A DNA stretch of 27,636 bases. Origin: CAZVKN01 sp964627035 (GTDB taxonomy: Bacteria; Electryoneota; AABM5-125-24; Hatepunaeales; Hatepunaeaceae). Both the position numbers and the translations under genes were made by a program. The first letter of the stretch is position 1, and each line of letters opens with the position of its first letter. Below, one piece after another: positions 7,578 through 16,002 of the stretch. Where the stretch lies: assembly GCA_964627035.1 (NCBI GenBank), contig CAZVKN010000037.1, forward strand, positions 1-27,636, in the 5' to 3' direction. The notes beneath the pieces were generated by a model. The model was not told the DNA's origin. It worked only from the letters and a program-made list of their open reading frames with translations, and ran no database searches.

Positions 7578-7988
7578 CGACAACAGTACAATCGCCACTA
7601 TTGCACTGAGGATCCCAAGCGTTTTTTTAATTGTCAACGGCTCCGCCAATAGCAGAAATGCCATGATTGTCGCCACCGCAACATACAGCGAAGTCACCGG
7701 AATCACAACCGAAGCTTCACCACGTGCTATGGCAATATAGAAAAACATGAAACCAAACGCACAACTGATACCCGCTAACAGACCGATAAGATGATACCTG
7801 TCGAGCGTAGGCATAGTCGGTTTGGCGATCAATCCGACCATCAGCGCACCAAGCGAAAAGAAGATCAGCATCGTCTGCCAAGGAACTTTATCTGCACCGA
7901 TCTTTGTCAGCAGACCCCACAATCCCCAAAATAATAGTGCGAGAAGGGACGGTCTAAGCCATCCCCCCTCGCTGAACAGCTCGGTCAT
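7572..7988 (-). CDS. EamA-domain (DMT superfamily) small membrane transporter
   Basis: A 138-residue, highly hydrophobic protein with about five membrane segments and a single EamA repeat, like the short EmrE/EamA proteins that work as dimers. Visible family features are the N-terminal segment with WGLWGLLTKIGADKVPW and the C-terminal TSLYVAVATIMAFLLLAEPLTIKKTLGI block. It starts 4 bp after the stop of the SAM methyltransferase gene, so the two are co-transcribed; it may export the methylated product or a related metabolite, but that is inference. It is about half the usual ten-helix DMT length, yet has both ends of a complete EamA domain and is not obviously truncated. Confidence 0.85.
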   Translation of the reverse strand: MTELFSEGGWLRPSLLALLFWGLWGLLTKIGADKVPWQTMLIFFSLGALMVGLIAKPTMPTLDRYHLIGLLAGISCAFGFMFFYIAIARGEASVVIPVTSLYVAVATIMAFLLLAEPLTIKKTLGILSAIVAIVLLSG

Positions 7989-7992
7989 TCAT

Positions 7993-8790
7993 TTACTTCC
8001 TTGCAATGAAACGACCGCGCCCCATTTTGCCTTCATGAGCTTTCTCAGCCATGAACATCATCTCACCTCCCATACCCTGGAACATCTCCATGTCGTCGCC
8101 GATGATCTTCAGTGCATCAAAGGTCAACTGATCTGTCAGCATCTTGATGTAGAAGTCAACGTAACCTGCGAACTCTTCGGTCAGATCAGTGCTTTCAATG
8201 ATGGTCAAACCGTTTGTCATAATCAGCTCCTCGTATCCTTTTTGATTCTGCATATACGGGAACTTCATGAAGGTGCAGATCCGTCCTGCTTCCTCGTCTG
8301 ACAGTCTGACAGGTCCTTCAATCCAATCGGTGAAGACCAGCAATCCGCCCGGTTTCAGCAACCTTGCAGCCTCAGCGATCAGCTTATCCTTGTCGTCAAC
8401 GTAACACCATGCATCCTCACCCCAGATGAAATCGAATGTTCCATCTTCAAATGGGATTGAGGTCACATCACCCAGTTTGTAGCTAATTTTATCAGCAAGC
8501 CCTTCTTGTTCAGTTCTTTCAGTAGCTTTCTGAATCATGGTTTCCGTACCGTCGTACCCAACCATGGTTACACCGAAATTCTTTGCAAGAAATTTGCAGC
8601 CTGCACCTAATGCACTGCACAGATCAATGCCGTGCATACCGGCTTTGATCCCTGCGCGGTTTGCCAGTTCCATGCTGGATTTGAATCCACCGACATGGAT
8701 CTGCTCGCCCATAATCAACTCCCAGAGAACTCCTTCCGGTCCGTCATAGACAGCCTGGACTTCAGTTAGTGAGATGTCTAATTTTTTCAT
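7993..8790 (-). CDS. SAM-dependent methyltransferase (class I, glycine/sarcosine-dimethylglycine type)
   Basis: A 265-residue class I methyltransferase. The SAM-binding motif I is GIDLCSALGAGCKFLA (residues 54-69), followed by VGYDGTETMI (motif II), GDVTSIPFEDGTFDFIWGEDAW and RLLKPGGLLVFTDW. The N-terminus (VYDGPEGVLWELIMGEQIHVGG) resembles the sarcosine/dimethylglycine methyltransferase group that begins with a YD...W...LGE..H.GG pattern, so a small amine substrate is possible; this is a weak guess. A good ribosome site (GAGGAG) lies 6 bases before the ATG. The approximately 200-nt leader upstream is highly structured and ends in a terminator-like hairpin, suggesting regulation by transcription attenuation. 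It is followed by an EamA transporter and then the corrinoid operon. Confidence 0.85.
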   Translation of the reverse strand: MKKLDISLTEVQAVYDGPEGVLWELIMGEQIHVGGFKSSMELANRAGIKAGMHGIDLCSALGAGCKFLAKNFGVTMVGYDGTETMIQKATERTEQEGLADKISYKLGDVTSIPFEDGTFDFIWGEDAWCYVDDKDKLIAEAARLLKPGGLLVFTDWIEGPVRLSDEEAGRICTFMKFPYMQNQKGYEELIMTNGLTIIESTDLTEEFAGYVDFYIKMLTDQLTFDALKIIGDDMEMFQGMGGEMMFMAEKAHEGKMGRGRFIARK

Positions 8791-8820
8791 AACACTCCTC
8801 GATAGTAATAATGAAACGTA

Positions 8821-8846
8821 GAAATAAATGTGAGTATAAAACTCAC
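8821..8846 (-). terminator. Terminator-like hairpin in the leader of the methyltransferase gene
   Basis: On the minus strand GTGAGT-TTTAT-ACTCAC (8846-8830) is followed at once by ATTTATTTC. It lies between the structured domain at 8852-8978 and the ribosome site of the gene at 8790, the position expected for a riboswitch expression platform. Confidence 0.5.
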
Positions 8847-8851
8847 CTGAT

Positions 8852-8978
8852 TTGAGGAGGACAGTCTAAGTAGGAGGATCAGGAGAAGGACTACGGTCGG
8901 ACAGGATCTGGGAAGCACAGCACCTGAAGACTCCCAACTTTGCATGACCGGTTACACCGGTCGCCGCACTGTCCTCAA
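8852..8978 (-). ncRNA. Candidate structured RNA / riboswitch-like leader of unknown class
   Basis: A closed multi-branch structure can be drawn. The outer stem pairs 8859-8865 (GGACAGT) with 8968-8974 (ACTGTCC) and continues across a 3-base bulge as TTGA/TCAA. Inside are a hairpin GACCGG-TGTAA-CCGGTC (minus strand), a stem TGGGA/TCCCA around an 18-nt loop, and GTAG/CTAC around a pyrimidine-rich loop. I favour the minus strand because a terminator-like hairpin and then the methyltransferase start follow. It does not show the conserved cores of cobalamin, SAM-I, SAH, glycine, FMN or THF riboswitches, nor the T-arm of a tRNA or the SRP apical loop. The remainder of the 454-bp gap (8791-9244) is AT-rich and without genes. 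Confidence 0.5.
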
Positions 8979-9171
8979 GTGGATTTAAGTATAAATACTC
9001 GCATGATTCCAATATTAAATTGATTTCGTAACAAAACGCAATCTAATCAAAAACAGAGACGAATGCAACGATTACAACCTTAACATAATCAAAATAATAG
9101 AAAAGTAATTAAAAAATTCACAAAAACGATTGTTGGAAAATTACTCAAGCTGTTGTGGACGGAAGTCTCTG

Positions 9172-9199
9172 TTGCTTTACGTATCATTCAAAATATAAA
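9172..9199 (+). promoter_or_regulatory. Candidate promoter of the PEGA-like secreted protein
   Basis: TTGCTT, a 16-bp spacer, then TATAAA (9194-9199), in AT-rich DNA about 45 bp before the start codon. The -10 is good, the -35 poor. Confidence 0.4.
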
Positions 9200-9244
9200 T
9201 TATTGCATTAGAAAATGATTCAAACAGGTCAATGGAGAATATAC

Positions 9245-10072
9245 ATGAATCGTCAAATGACAACCTTATTAATCGTCACACTGTTTCTTGTAACCGGATC
9301 CGTTCATGCCAAGATTAAAGGGGATCCGAACTACAGTGGACGGTTTGAATTACTGTACACAAGCACAAAGTACATGGTGATGGTTGACGGGATTCAGCTT
9401 GAAGCAACTGACAGCAAGAAAGCGACAGTTGAATTGAAACATGGAGAGCATTTAATTCAGATTCATTCAATGGACGGTCTGATCATTTCCGGGTTTATGA
9501 ATGAGGAGAATCTGTATATCCCCGGTGGATACATTGTTCGTGCAAAGCTTAGCGATGGCAGCGTTAAAGTAATTGACACCCTACCTATCCCCGGATTAAA
9601 CCTCAAACCTGAGATAGCCGCTGAGGAAGCCACTCAACTGAGCATTGACGCTATCACAACTACCCCCCCTGGATCCGTAGGTATGGTCGGTGAAGATATG
9701 TCTATCTCAATACCTTTGCCCGGCATGGACGGTGTTGAAGCGTTTGAGCAGACGACCGGCACAGTTGAACAGAGCAATCCGATTGGAACAGTCTCCCAGC
9801 CTACAAGCCTATCCAGGATTACTTTCATGTCTGAGGAGGGAATGTGTGCAATCTATCTCGACGGCAAGAAGAAGCTTAAGCTACCGACAGGGAGCATTGA
9901 CGAGATGGCTAAGGCGACCATTTTCGACGTTATTCCGGGAAAGCATCAGATAAAAATTGAAGGTCCTGAAATCTGGTACAAGGGTACACTTGAAGTAGGA
10001 AACAGTGAAGAGATCAATATTCATATAGAACCCAACCTGTACCTGATCGTTGATCGGATTGCTCTTCCATAG
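9245..10072 (+). CDS. Secreted protein with PEGA-like repeats, function unknown
   Basis: A 275-residue exported protein. The ATG at 9245 is preferred over one at 9215 because it has a GGAG ribosome site and gives a normal signal peptide (MNRQMTTLLIVTLFLVTGSVHA). After it come two similar beta-rich units. One lies around residues 35-90 (ELLYTSTKYMVMVDG ... VELKHGEHLIQIHS), the other around 195-265 (CAIYLDGKKKLKLPTG ... IPGKHQIKIEGPEIWYKG). Both follow the PEGA-type pattern of a short strand, a xDG turn and a G-H/K-H-x-I-x-I strand, and are joined by a Thr/Pro-rich linker. PEGA domains are usually extracellular and bind cell wall or partner proteins; no catalytic residues are evident. It stands alone, with its own candidate promoter. 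Confidence 0.72.
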   Translation: MNRQMTTLLIVTLFLVTGSVHAKIKGDPNYSGRFELLYTSTKYMVMVDGIQLEATDSKKATVELKHGEHLIQIHSMDGLIISGFMNEENLYIPGGYIVRAKLSDGSVKVIDTLPIPGLNLKPEIAAEEATQLSIDAITTTPPGSVGMVGEDMSISIPLPGMDGVEAFEQTTGTVEQSNPIGTVSQPTSLSRITFMSEEGMCAIYLDGKKKLKLPTGSIDEMAKATIFDVIPGKHQIKIEGPEIWYKGTLEVGNSEEINIHIEPNLYLIVDRIALP

Positions 10073-10196
10073 GGGGAATGGTGAACGGTCATTCTGACGA
10101 AGCAGTCTGTCCATGGGTAATTTGTAGTTTTGTTCAGATTAAATTCCATTGAAAAATATCAAAATGCAAATAAACTGCATCGGATCACCAAAACTA

Positions 10197-10225
10197 TTGA
10201 CAACCGTATATTTGCGTTGTACATT
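10197..10225 (+). promoter_or_regulatory. Strong sigma-70-like promoter upstream of the FTR-SelD gene
   Basis: A perfect -35 TTGACA (10197-10202), a 17-bp spacer and TACATT as -10 (10220-10225). It points to the gene at 10327 with a leader of about 95 nt. The same TACATT -10 occurs in the promoter at 24815-24843. Confidence 0.65.
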
Positions 10226-10326
10226 AAAGGTTGAGTAGAAGTCCGCAGTTTTAGGCAAGTTTGTGAATTTTTTCGCTGCGGTGCCATCGTTAACACTCTA
10301 ACCCGGAACAACAGCACTGCTGACCG

Positions 10327-11664
10327 ATGGACGAGCTTCATAACACTGCACTGGAATACCTGAGGAACGTCGCTCAACGGTTCGGTTATGCCCTGAATCC
10401 GGATGGAAAATCGCTGTATCGTCTCGTCGCTCAAATGGCGAGGACCAAGCAGGAACATGGCAAATACTTTTGTCCCTGCAAACAGCATTACCCGCTTGAC
10501 ATTAAGGCAGATCCGATCTGCCCTTGCAATACATTCAAAGATGAGATCGCGCATCAGGGGCATTGTGAATGTCATTTATTCTTTGACATCGAAGCTGCTG
10601 TTCAGGCTAAACGAAGACCCGGGTTACTGGCGACAGTAACCTGCCCGGGTTGAGCTTCTAAACTGAGTAAAGCGCAGTTGGCGCTTGCGTTATCGGGTTT
10701 GCCCCAAGTCGCTGATGAAAGAGTGCTTGTAGGCAACAACAATGCGGATGATGCCGGAATATTTCGGATTGCGGATGATCGCGCGTTGGTGCATACGGTT
10801 GATCTGCTGGCTCCGGTCGTGAACGATCCATATACATTCGGCAAAATTGCCGCTACAAACTGCCTGTCAGATATATATGCGATGGGTGGAACGCCGCTGT
10901 CCGCACTGAATGTCGTCGGATTCCCGCGTTCAATGGATGCTCACATTCTCGGAGACATCCTCAAAGGCGGACAGGACGCAATCAGTGAAGCAGGCGCGGT
11001 CGTGCTCGGTGGACACACGTTCCAGTCCGATGAAATTCTCTATGGTCTTGCTATTACCGGTGAGATTCACCCGGACGAGATATTCACCAACGACAATGCG
11101 CAGATTGGGGATCTGCTGGTTCTCACGAAACCGATTGGCACAGGCACGATTATTAATACGGTCATCAGCCGAGGTGCTGCACCGGAAAATGCGCTGAAGA
11201 CCATGATTGATTCGATGGTCACGAGCAATAAATCGGCTGCGGAGGCGATGAAGCGGGCGGGTGCCCACGCTGCTACGGATATTACCGGATTTGGTTTTGC
11301 CGGACACAGTTGTGAGATGGCATCCGGCAGTGATGTTGGAATTGAACTGTATGCGCAATCCATACCGACGTTTGATGTTGTGCTCGATTTGATCCGTGAC
11401 GGTATCATTGACGGCAGCAGCAATATGAATAAAGGCTCTTTTGAAAAGTATATTAAAATAAAGGAAGAAGTACCGTCGGAGTATCATACGTTACTGTACA
11501 GCTCCGAAACTTCAGGTGGACTTCTGATCTCTATCGCGGAAAGTAAAGCTGAAACTTTGCTCGACGATCTGCACTCTTCAGGGTTGAAAGATGCGGCTGT
11601 CGTCGGTGAAGTTGTGGCGGATCATCCCGGTAGAATCAGCGTTCAAATGTCAGCTTTCAGATGA
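10327..11664 (+). CDS. selD: Selenoprotein: ferredoxin-thioredoxin reductase catalytic domain fused to selenophosphate synthetase (SelD), UGA = Sec at residue 109
   Basis: One reading frame of 445 codons with an internal TGA at 10651-10653. Residues 1-90 form an FTR catalytic-subunit-like domain with Cys-Pro-Cys at 49-51, Cys-Pro-Cys at 65-67 and Cys-Glu-Cys at 80-82, ligands for a [4Fe-4S] cluster and a redox disulfide. From about residue 98 a complete SelD follows, which makes selenophosphate from selenide and ATP. The motif CPGUASK puts the recoded residue exactly on the catalytic Cys17 of E. coli SelD, and the lysine on Lys20. DDAGI, a GKIAATNCLSDIYAMGG block, GGHT, DITGFGFAGH and ETSGGLL mark the ATP-binding core. 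The SelD part has no plausible separate start and would lack its active site without read-through. A SECIS-like hairpin follows the UGA by 16 nt. The ribosome site is weak. Confidence 0.9.
10670..10686 (+). promoter_or_regulatory. Bacterial SECIS-like hairpin after the selD UGA
   Basis: AAGCGC-AGTTG-GCGCTT: a perfect 6-bp stem with a five-base loop containing G, starting 16 nt after the UGA. This is where SelB-binding hairpins sit in bacterial selenoprotein mRNAs. Confidence 0.75.
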
Positions 11665-11724
11665 AATGGTTTTGACGCTATTCCACGGTACGCATATTGA
11701 ACAAATGAACTATATGGAGATTCT

Positions 11725-14052
11725 ATGAAACGCAGTTTTACGGTTGTCTGTTTTGCCGTATTATTCGCTCTTCTCCTCTCGGGGGGAGCGCAAGCCATTG
11801 AGATATTCGTTTGGCAGCACGACAACAACCTTCGTGTCAACGATCCGGTGTTCAACTCGAGCTTGACGGCTACTCAAGCCATCACCCGCACGTTGAACGC
11901 ACTTGATCTCGATTTCGATCTGAACAGGAATCTGCCGAATGATTTGAGCGATTATGATGTGGTCATAACCGCACTGTCATTCTACTGCCCTGGTTGAGAC
12001 GGCGGTACACCAGCGAGCCGGATCGGCCGCACGGACGCAGAGAAATTAATTGAGTTTTTAGATCTTAACCGCGGTTTGTACATCGAAGGCAATAATTTTG
12101 CCATTGATCACTATCGCGCCGGTGGCGCAGTACAGGAGATGTACGAACTGTTTAACATGGGGTTCGCAGGAGCAGGAGGCGATGGTGAGGTCAGTGCAGT
12201 TGATGCTGACCAGGAGTGTCGCTTCGGTGAATGGGAACTTCGCTACACAAACAACGGCTACGCAGCCAACCGTCCCGACAGAGTTAGAGCCGGGGATGAC
12301 GCCGAGGTAATACTCTCCTGCCAGCGTGACAGAGGTCGTAGCGTTTATTACGATTCCGGTGATTACCGCACCTACGGACAGACTGTCTCCTTGGTAGGTA
12401 TGAATGATCGGGATGACTATGAACGTACTGAATTTTTTGAAGAAATTATCATTCAACTTGCAGGCATCGGTGGAACGTTCTCAGGTCGTGTTGTGGATAA
12501 CATGACTGACGAGCCTGTTTCCAACGCCAGGATTGACATCAACGAAACCAGCCGCTTTACCCACACCGATGTAGATGGCAACTTCCATTTTGAATGGGTC
12601 GGAGTTAATCAGTTTACCATCAATGTCAGCCGTTGGGGCTACACCAATATCAACGAGATGGAATTCACTTTCGGTGAGGATAACAACGAACTGAATGAAG
12701 AGATTCGGATGTACCATCCGGTTCTTGATTTAGCCACCGATCATGTGAATGAAGTGTTGCAGGACGGTGAAGGAACTGAGGTGGCACTCTCGGCTGCCAA
12801 CGGTGGTGACGGACCTCTCACCTTTAGCACACGCTTCCGCGGTGCACAGGTTGAAGGAGGTCTATGGGGTAGATTGGACGGACTGGAAGCTGCAGAAATT
12901 TTGGATGACACCAGAATTAGAGCGGTGGTATTTCAGGACGACCACTACTGGATTGCAGGCGGTAACAATCGTGGAGATAATCCAAACCTTGTCTATAAAG
13001 TAACCCGTGAAGGTGAGATTGCGGCAAGTTATGAGCAACGCAGTTGCAGCAACTACGGCTGGCGTGACATGACCGCAGATGGAGAATACCTCTACGGTGT
13101 TGACTCTTGTTACATCGCACAGATGGACACAGAGACAGGTGAAATCACCGACCAAAGAATCCCGACACCGTTCAACCCGACTGCCGGTGTAACCTGGGAT
13201 CCGGTCAATGAGTGGTTTTGGGTGGCAGGACCGGCATCTGATCTGGTCGCCATTGACACAGACGGTGAAGAGATGGCGCGCATCCGCAACACAAATCCGC
13301 GCAAGCACATCTACGGTTTGGCATACTATCCTGATGATCTCGATCAGGCGCCGATCTACGTCATGTGCAACGAGCGCGAGCAGGACGGTATGCTGATGAA
13401 AACCACTGTCGAAGGTGAGTTTTCACACGTCACAAATATCGAGCTGGATGCGGGTGATGAGGCGAGCGGTTGCTTTATGACCAATCAGATTCATCAGTTT
13501 ACTTGGTCATTGGTCACCATTACCGAAGGTGATAATGACAGGGTTCAAACCTACGAAGCAGCCAGCGATTTCTTCTGGGCAACACTCGATCCGATTTCGG
13601 GTGAGGATATTGAACCTGAAGGTGTCGTGGAGATGACCCTGACGCTGAGCACAGAAGAGCTGGAAAACGACGTAGAGTACAGTACTTTTATCCAGTTTGA
13701 GCATAACACTCCGGTCGAGGGAGCGTTCTGGATTGAAGTCAATCTGAACGTGATCCCGAACAGTATCGGTGACGCATCGGAAGTGCCTTACGACTTCGCT
13801 ATCAGTTCAGTTTACCCGAACCCGTTCAACAGCAGCGCAACGGTGAACTTCACGCTTGACCGTGCGAGCAGTGTCAATCTGGCTCTGTTCGATCTGTCGG
13901 GTCGTCTCGTTTCTCAACTGCACAGCGGACAACTCTCATCCGGCAGCTATCAGGTTCCGGTGAACGGTGCTGAACTCGCTTCCGGGATGTATTTGGTTCG
14001 CTTGAGCGATGGAAGCCGTGTCCTTCATCAAAAACTGACTCTGCTTAGGTAA
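11725..14052 (+). CDS. Large secreted protein with type IX sorting domain; probable selenoprotein, UGA = Sec at residue 91
   Basis: A 775-codon frame with one internal TGA at 11995-11997; the frame is open and family-like on both sides. A signal peptide (cleavage after AQA, about residue 24) precedes an N-terminal alpha/beta region (YDVVITALSFYCPGU ... EKLIEFLDLNRGLYIEG) that looks like a glutamine-amidotransferase/BPL_N-like flavodoxin fold. The recoded residue lies in C-P-G-U, a CxxU redox pair. Then come a carboxypeptidase-regulatory-like beta domain (GTFSGRVVDNMTDEPVSNARI onward), a WD/NHL-type propeller-like region and a complete type IX C-terminal sorting domain (YPNPFNSSATVNF ... LASGMYLVRLS). 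A hairpin lies at SECIS distance. It begins 60 bp after selD. A nonsense mutation is the alternative, but the two-gene CPGU coincidence argues for Sec. Role unknown, probably a cell-surface redox protein. Confidence 0.72.
12013..12030 (+). promoter_or_regulatory. Candidate SECIS hairpin after the second UGA
   Basis: GCG-(A bulge)-GCCG-GAT-CGGC-CGC: seven base pairs with one bulged base and a G-containing loop, starting 15 nt after the UGA. Confidence 0.6.
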
Positions 14053-14125
14053 CGGTTGGGATGAAATAGTGTAGTCGAGAGTGGTTCACTACGCTTAACT
14101 TGTAGGATAAGCTTCTACTGTCTTG

Positions 14126-14166
14126 GGGCTGTCGGTTCGTTGAACCGGCAGCCCTGTTGTTTTTTG
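14126..14166 (+). terminator. Intrinsic terminator after the secreted selenoprotein gene
   Basis: A 13-bp stem (14126-14138 with 14142-14154, one G-U pair) with a 3-base loop, followed by TGTTGTTTTTTG. Confidence 0.85.
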
Positions 14167-14189
14167 TGATACTTTTTTAGGAAGAAATT

Positions 14190-14810
14190 ATGAACAATTC
14201 AGGATACATCTGTGTTTTATTCCTCTGTATAATCTTCAGCAAAGCTTCATTTAGTTCGTACATTGTGGATTGTGAGGTTTTACCTCCGAATCCCGTCGAA
14301 ACAGATACGGTGGAAATTGTTACAACCATCTTTTTTAGCACAAATTTTGTAGATTATGAAAGTGAAGTCCAGATAGATGGAAACGAGATACTAATTCATC
14401 TAAACACATATCAAGGTTGGTCTGATATTGTGGAAGTAGTTCCATTTTTGGAGTTGATTGGAACTCTCGATCCCGCTCGCTACTCCTATTCAATTGTGGT
14501 TGACTTTTATGAAGGTAGTCACGATGATTATGAGCAGTTTGATAGTGATACCGTTCATGGAGACTTTAATATCCGGGAAGCTGTGGGTGTGGGTGACGAG
14601 TTGGAGGTTTATATCCCCGATCAGTTCTCCATTGTGGGAATACACCCCAATCCTTTCAACTCCAATACAGGAATAACATACACGCTGTCTGCGGCGGCAC
14701 AAGTACATCTCGAAGTATATGACGTGAGTGGTCGGTTGGTCGTTGAGCTTGTCAACGAACAACAACAGTCAGGTACACACAAAGCGGTGTGGGGCAGAAG
14801 AAATGGTTGA
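14190..14810 (+). CDS. Secreted protein with truncated type IX sorting domain, function unknown
   Basis: A 206-residue protein with a signal peptide (first about 22 residues), a beta-rich body with no recognised fold, and a C-terminal sorting-domain start (IVGIHPNPFNSNTGITYTL ... YDVSGRLVVELVNEQQQSGTHKAVW). The domain stops after KAVWGRRNG, about 25 residues before its normal end, where a complete domain would continue with a SSGVYFVRL-like strand. The stop overlaps the start of the next gene by 8 bp. It probably lost its tail when the downstream gene arrived, so secretion or anchoring through type IX is doubtful. A good ribosome site (AGGAAGAA) precedes the ATG, after a terminator. Confidence 0.75.
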   Translation: MNNSGYICVLFLCIIFSKASFSSYIVDCEVLPPNPVETDTVEIVTTIFFSTNFVDYESEVQIDGNEILIHLNTYQGWSDIVEVVPFLELIGTLDPARYSYSIVVDFYEGSHDDYEQFDSDTVHGDFNIREAVGVGDELEVYIPDQFSIVGIHPNPFNSNTGITYTLSAAAQVHLEVYDVSGRLVVELVNEQQQSGTHKAVWGRRNG

Positions 14811-15921
14811 TTGTCTCAGACAGAACGATCAGATTATAAGGTGCACCAAGTGCATTCTTCCGAACTGTTTGCCCGACAGCAATTTCAATGAAAACAGTGA
14901 ATGTAAATGGTGCCAACTCGAATTGCCCAAATACATACCTAAAGGACGCGAAGAGCTACACCGCATACTTGAGCAAAACAGAAGTACATCTGATTCAGCT
15001 GACTGTCTGGTAGGTGTAAGCGGTGGAAAGGACAGCTCTTATGCGTTGTACCAATTGAGCTTATTGGGAATGCGAGTTGAGGCGTTTACATATGTGCATG
15101 AGGGCACTGTCAATTTTTCACTAGAGAATGCAATTAAAGTCTGTAAAACGCTAAATGTAAAACACCATATTGTCTCATTGCCACGGCAATCGCACATAAG
15201 GTCGTTTAAATCTTTTCTATTAGCGTGGCTCGATTCAGAAGATCCTGTCGCAGCAGCAATGACATGTGTTGCATGTAAACACCTTCACATTATCGGAACC
15301 AGACTGGCGAAAAGAAGAAAGATTCCGATGATAATCTGGGCTGAATGTCCGCTTGAAGAACCTCAGTTTATACCGGCACACATCGAAAATATGGAAATAT
15401 CGAGAAACAAAAGGATGGTTGAACTCGGATCATTGATGATGAAAAAACTGCTTGCTCTGAAGGAATTCCGTCGAGCGGTTATCAACAACTTCTCTACATG
15501 TTTGCACGGATGTCTTGCGTTTCGTCCTAAAAGTGGATATCTCCAGATTAGATTTCCTTCAGTAAAACAGCTAAATTTCTTTGATTATTACGATTGGGAT
15601 GACACAGAACTCACTTATTTACTTATAAATAACCTCAACTGGTTTGTTCCGGATTCTGTGGTAACCGATTGGCATTCAGATTGCTTATTCCATCTGTTTA
15701 AGGAATACATGTTTCAGAAGATGTACAGCACCACATATACCGATGCTTTCCTCAGCAATCAGATCAGACATGGCAGAATTAAGCGAGAGAATGCAATTGA
15801 AGAGTCTAAAAGGTGTAATAACTATTACAAAGTTGAATTATTGAATGCAATTTCATTTTTAAACTTAGATCAAATTAACTATAGAATTGATCCATCGTGC
15901 TTTGACATTCACACCGATTAA
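14803..15921 (+). CDS. PP-loop amidotransferase, N-acetyl-sugar amidotransferase (WbpG/PseA)-like
   Basis: A 372-residue ATP-pyrophosphatase (PP-loop) protein. An N-terminal zinc-type cluster (Cys14-x2-Cys17 ... Cys34-x2-Cys37) precedes the PP-loop GVSGGKDSS (71-79); a further CVAC motif follows around residue 150. This arrangement matches N-acetyl sugar amidotransferases that convert a sugar acetamido to an acetamidino group for surface polysaccharides, using ammonia from a HisF/HisH-like partner; no such partner is in the window. The ATG at 14803 lies inside the truncated end of the previous gene. The gene appears richer in A+T than its neighbours and sits alone, suggesting horizontal transfer or rearrangement. 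The family is fairly clear, the substrate not. Confidence 0.75.
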   Translation: MVDCLRQNDQIIRCTKCILPNCLPDSNFNENSECKWCQLELPKYIPKGREELHRILEQNRSTSDSADCLVGVSGGKDSSYALYQLSLLGMRVEAFTYVHEGTVNFSLENAIKVCKTLNVKHHIVSLPRQSHIRSFKSFLLAWLDSEDPVAAAMTCVACKHLHIIGTRLAKRRKIPMIIWAECPLEEPQFIPAHIENMEISRNKRMVELGSLMMKKLLALKEFRRAVINNFSTCLHGCLAFRPKSGYLQIRFPSVKQLNFFDYYDWDDTELTYLLINNLNWFVPDSVVTDWHSDCLFHLFKEYMFQKMYSTTYTDAFLSNQIRHGRIKRENAIEESKRCNNYYKVELLNAISFLNLDQINYRIDPSCFDIHTD

Positions 15922-15964
15922 TTATAGAACCAAATAATTCGTGTTAGCATACAGTGGATGGAAT

Positions 15965-15988
15965 GTGTCAACCACGGAGAGTTGACAC
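15965..15988. terminator. Bidirectional hairpin between convergent genes
   Basis: GTGTCAAC (15965-15972) pairs perfectly with GTTGACAC (15981-15988) across an 8-base loop, in the 81-bp gap between two converging genes. Confidence 0.6.
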
Positions 15989-16002
15989 CTGAGATAGTCT
16001 CT

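Noticed and set aside
8852..8978. tRNA-Sec, SRP RNA or 6S RNA in the structured leader, tempting because selD is nearby
   Set aside because: No T-loop GTTCRA, no UCA anticodon in a 7-base loop with a paired stem, no GGUCAGG...GGAA...AGCAGC apical loop, and no single long rod with central bubble.
10678..11664. SelD starting after the UGA as a separate protein
   Set aside because: This would remove the catalytic residue and Lys motif, has no suitable start or ribosome site, and ignores the in-frame FTR part and the hairpin.
11995..11997. UGA as a general sense codon (recoded genome)
   Set aside because: Several intact genes here end with UGA at family-typical lengths, including overlapping ATGA junctions, so UGA is normally a stop.
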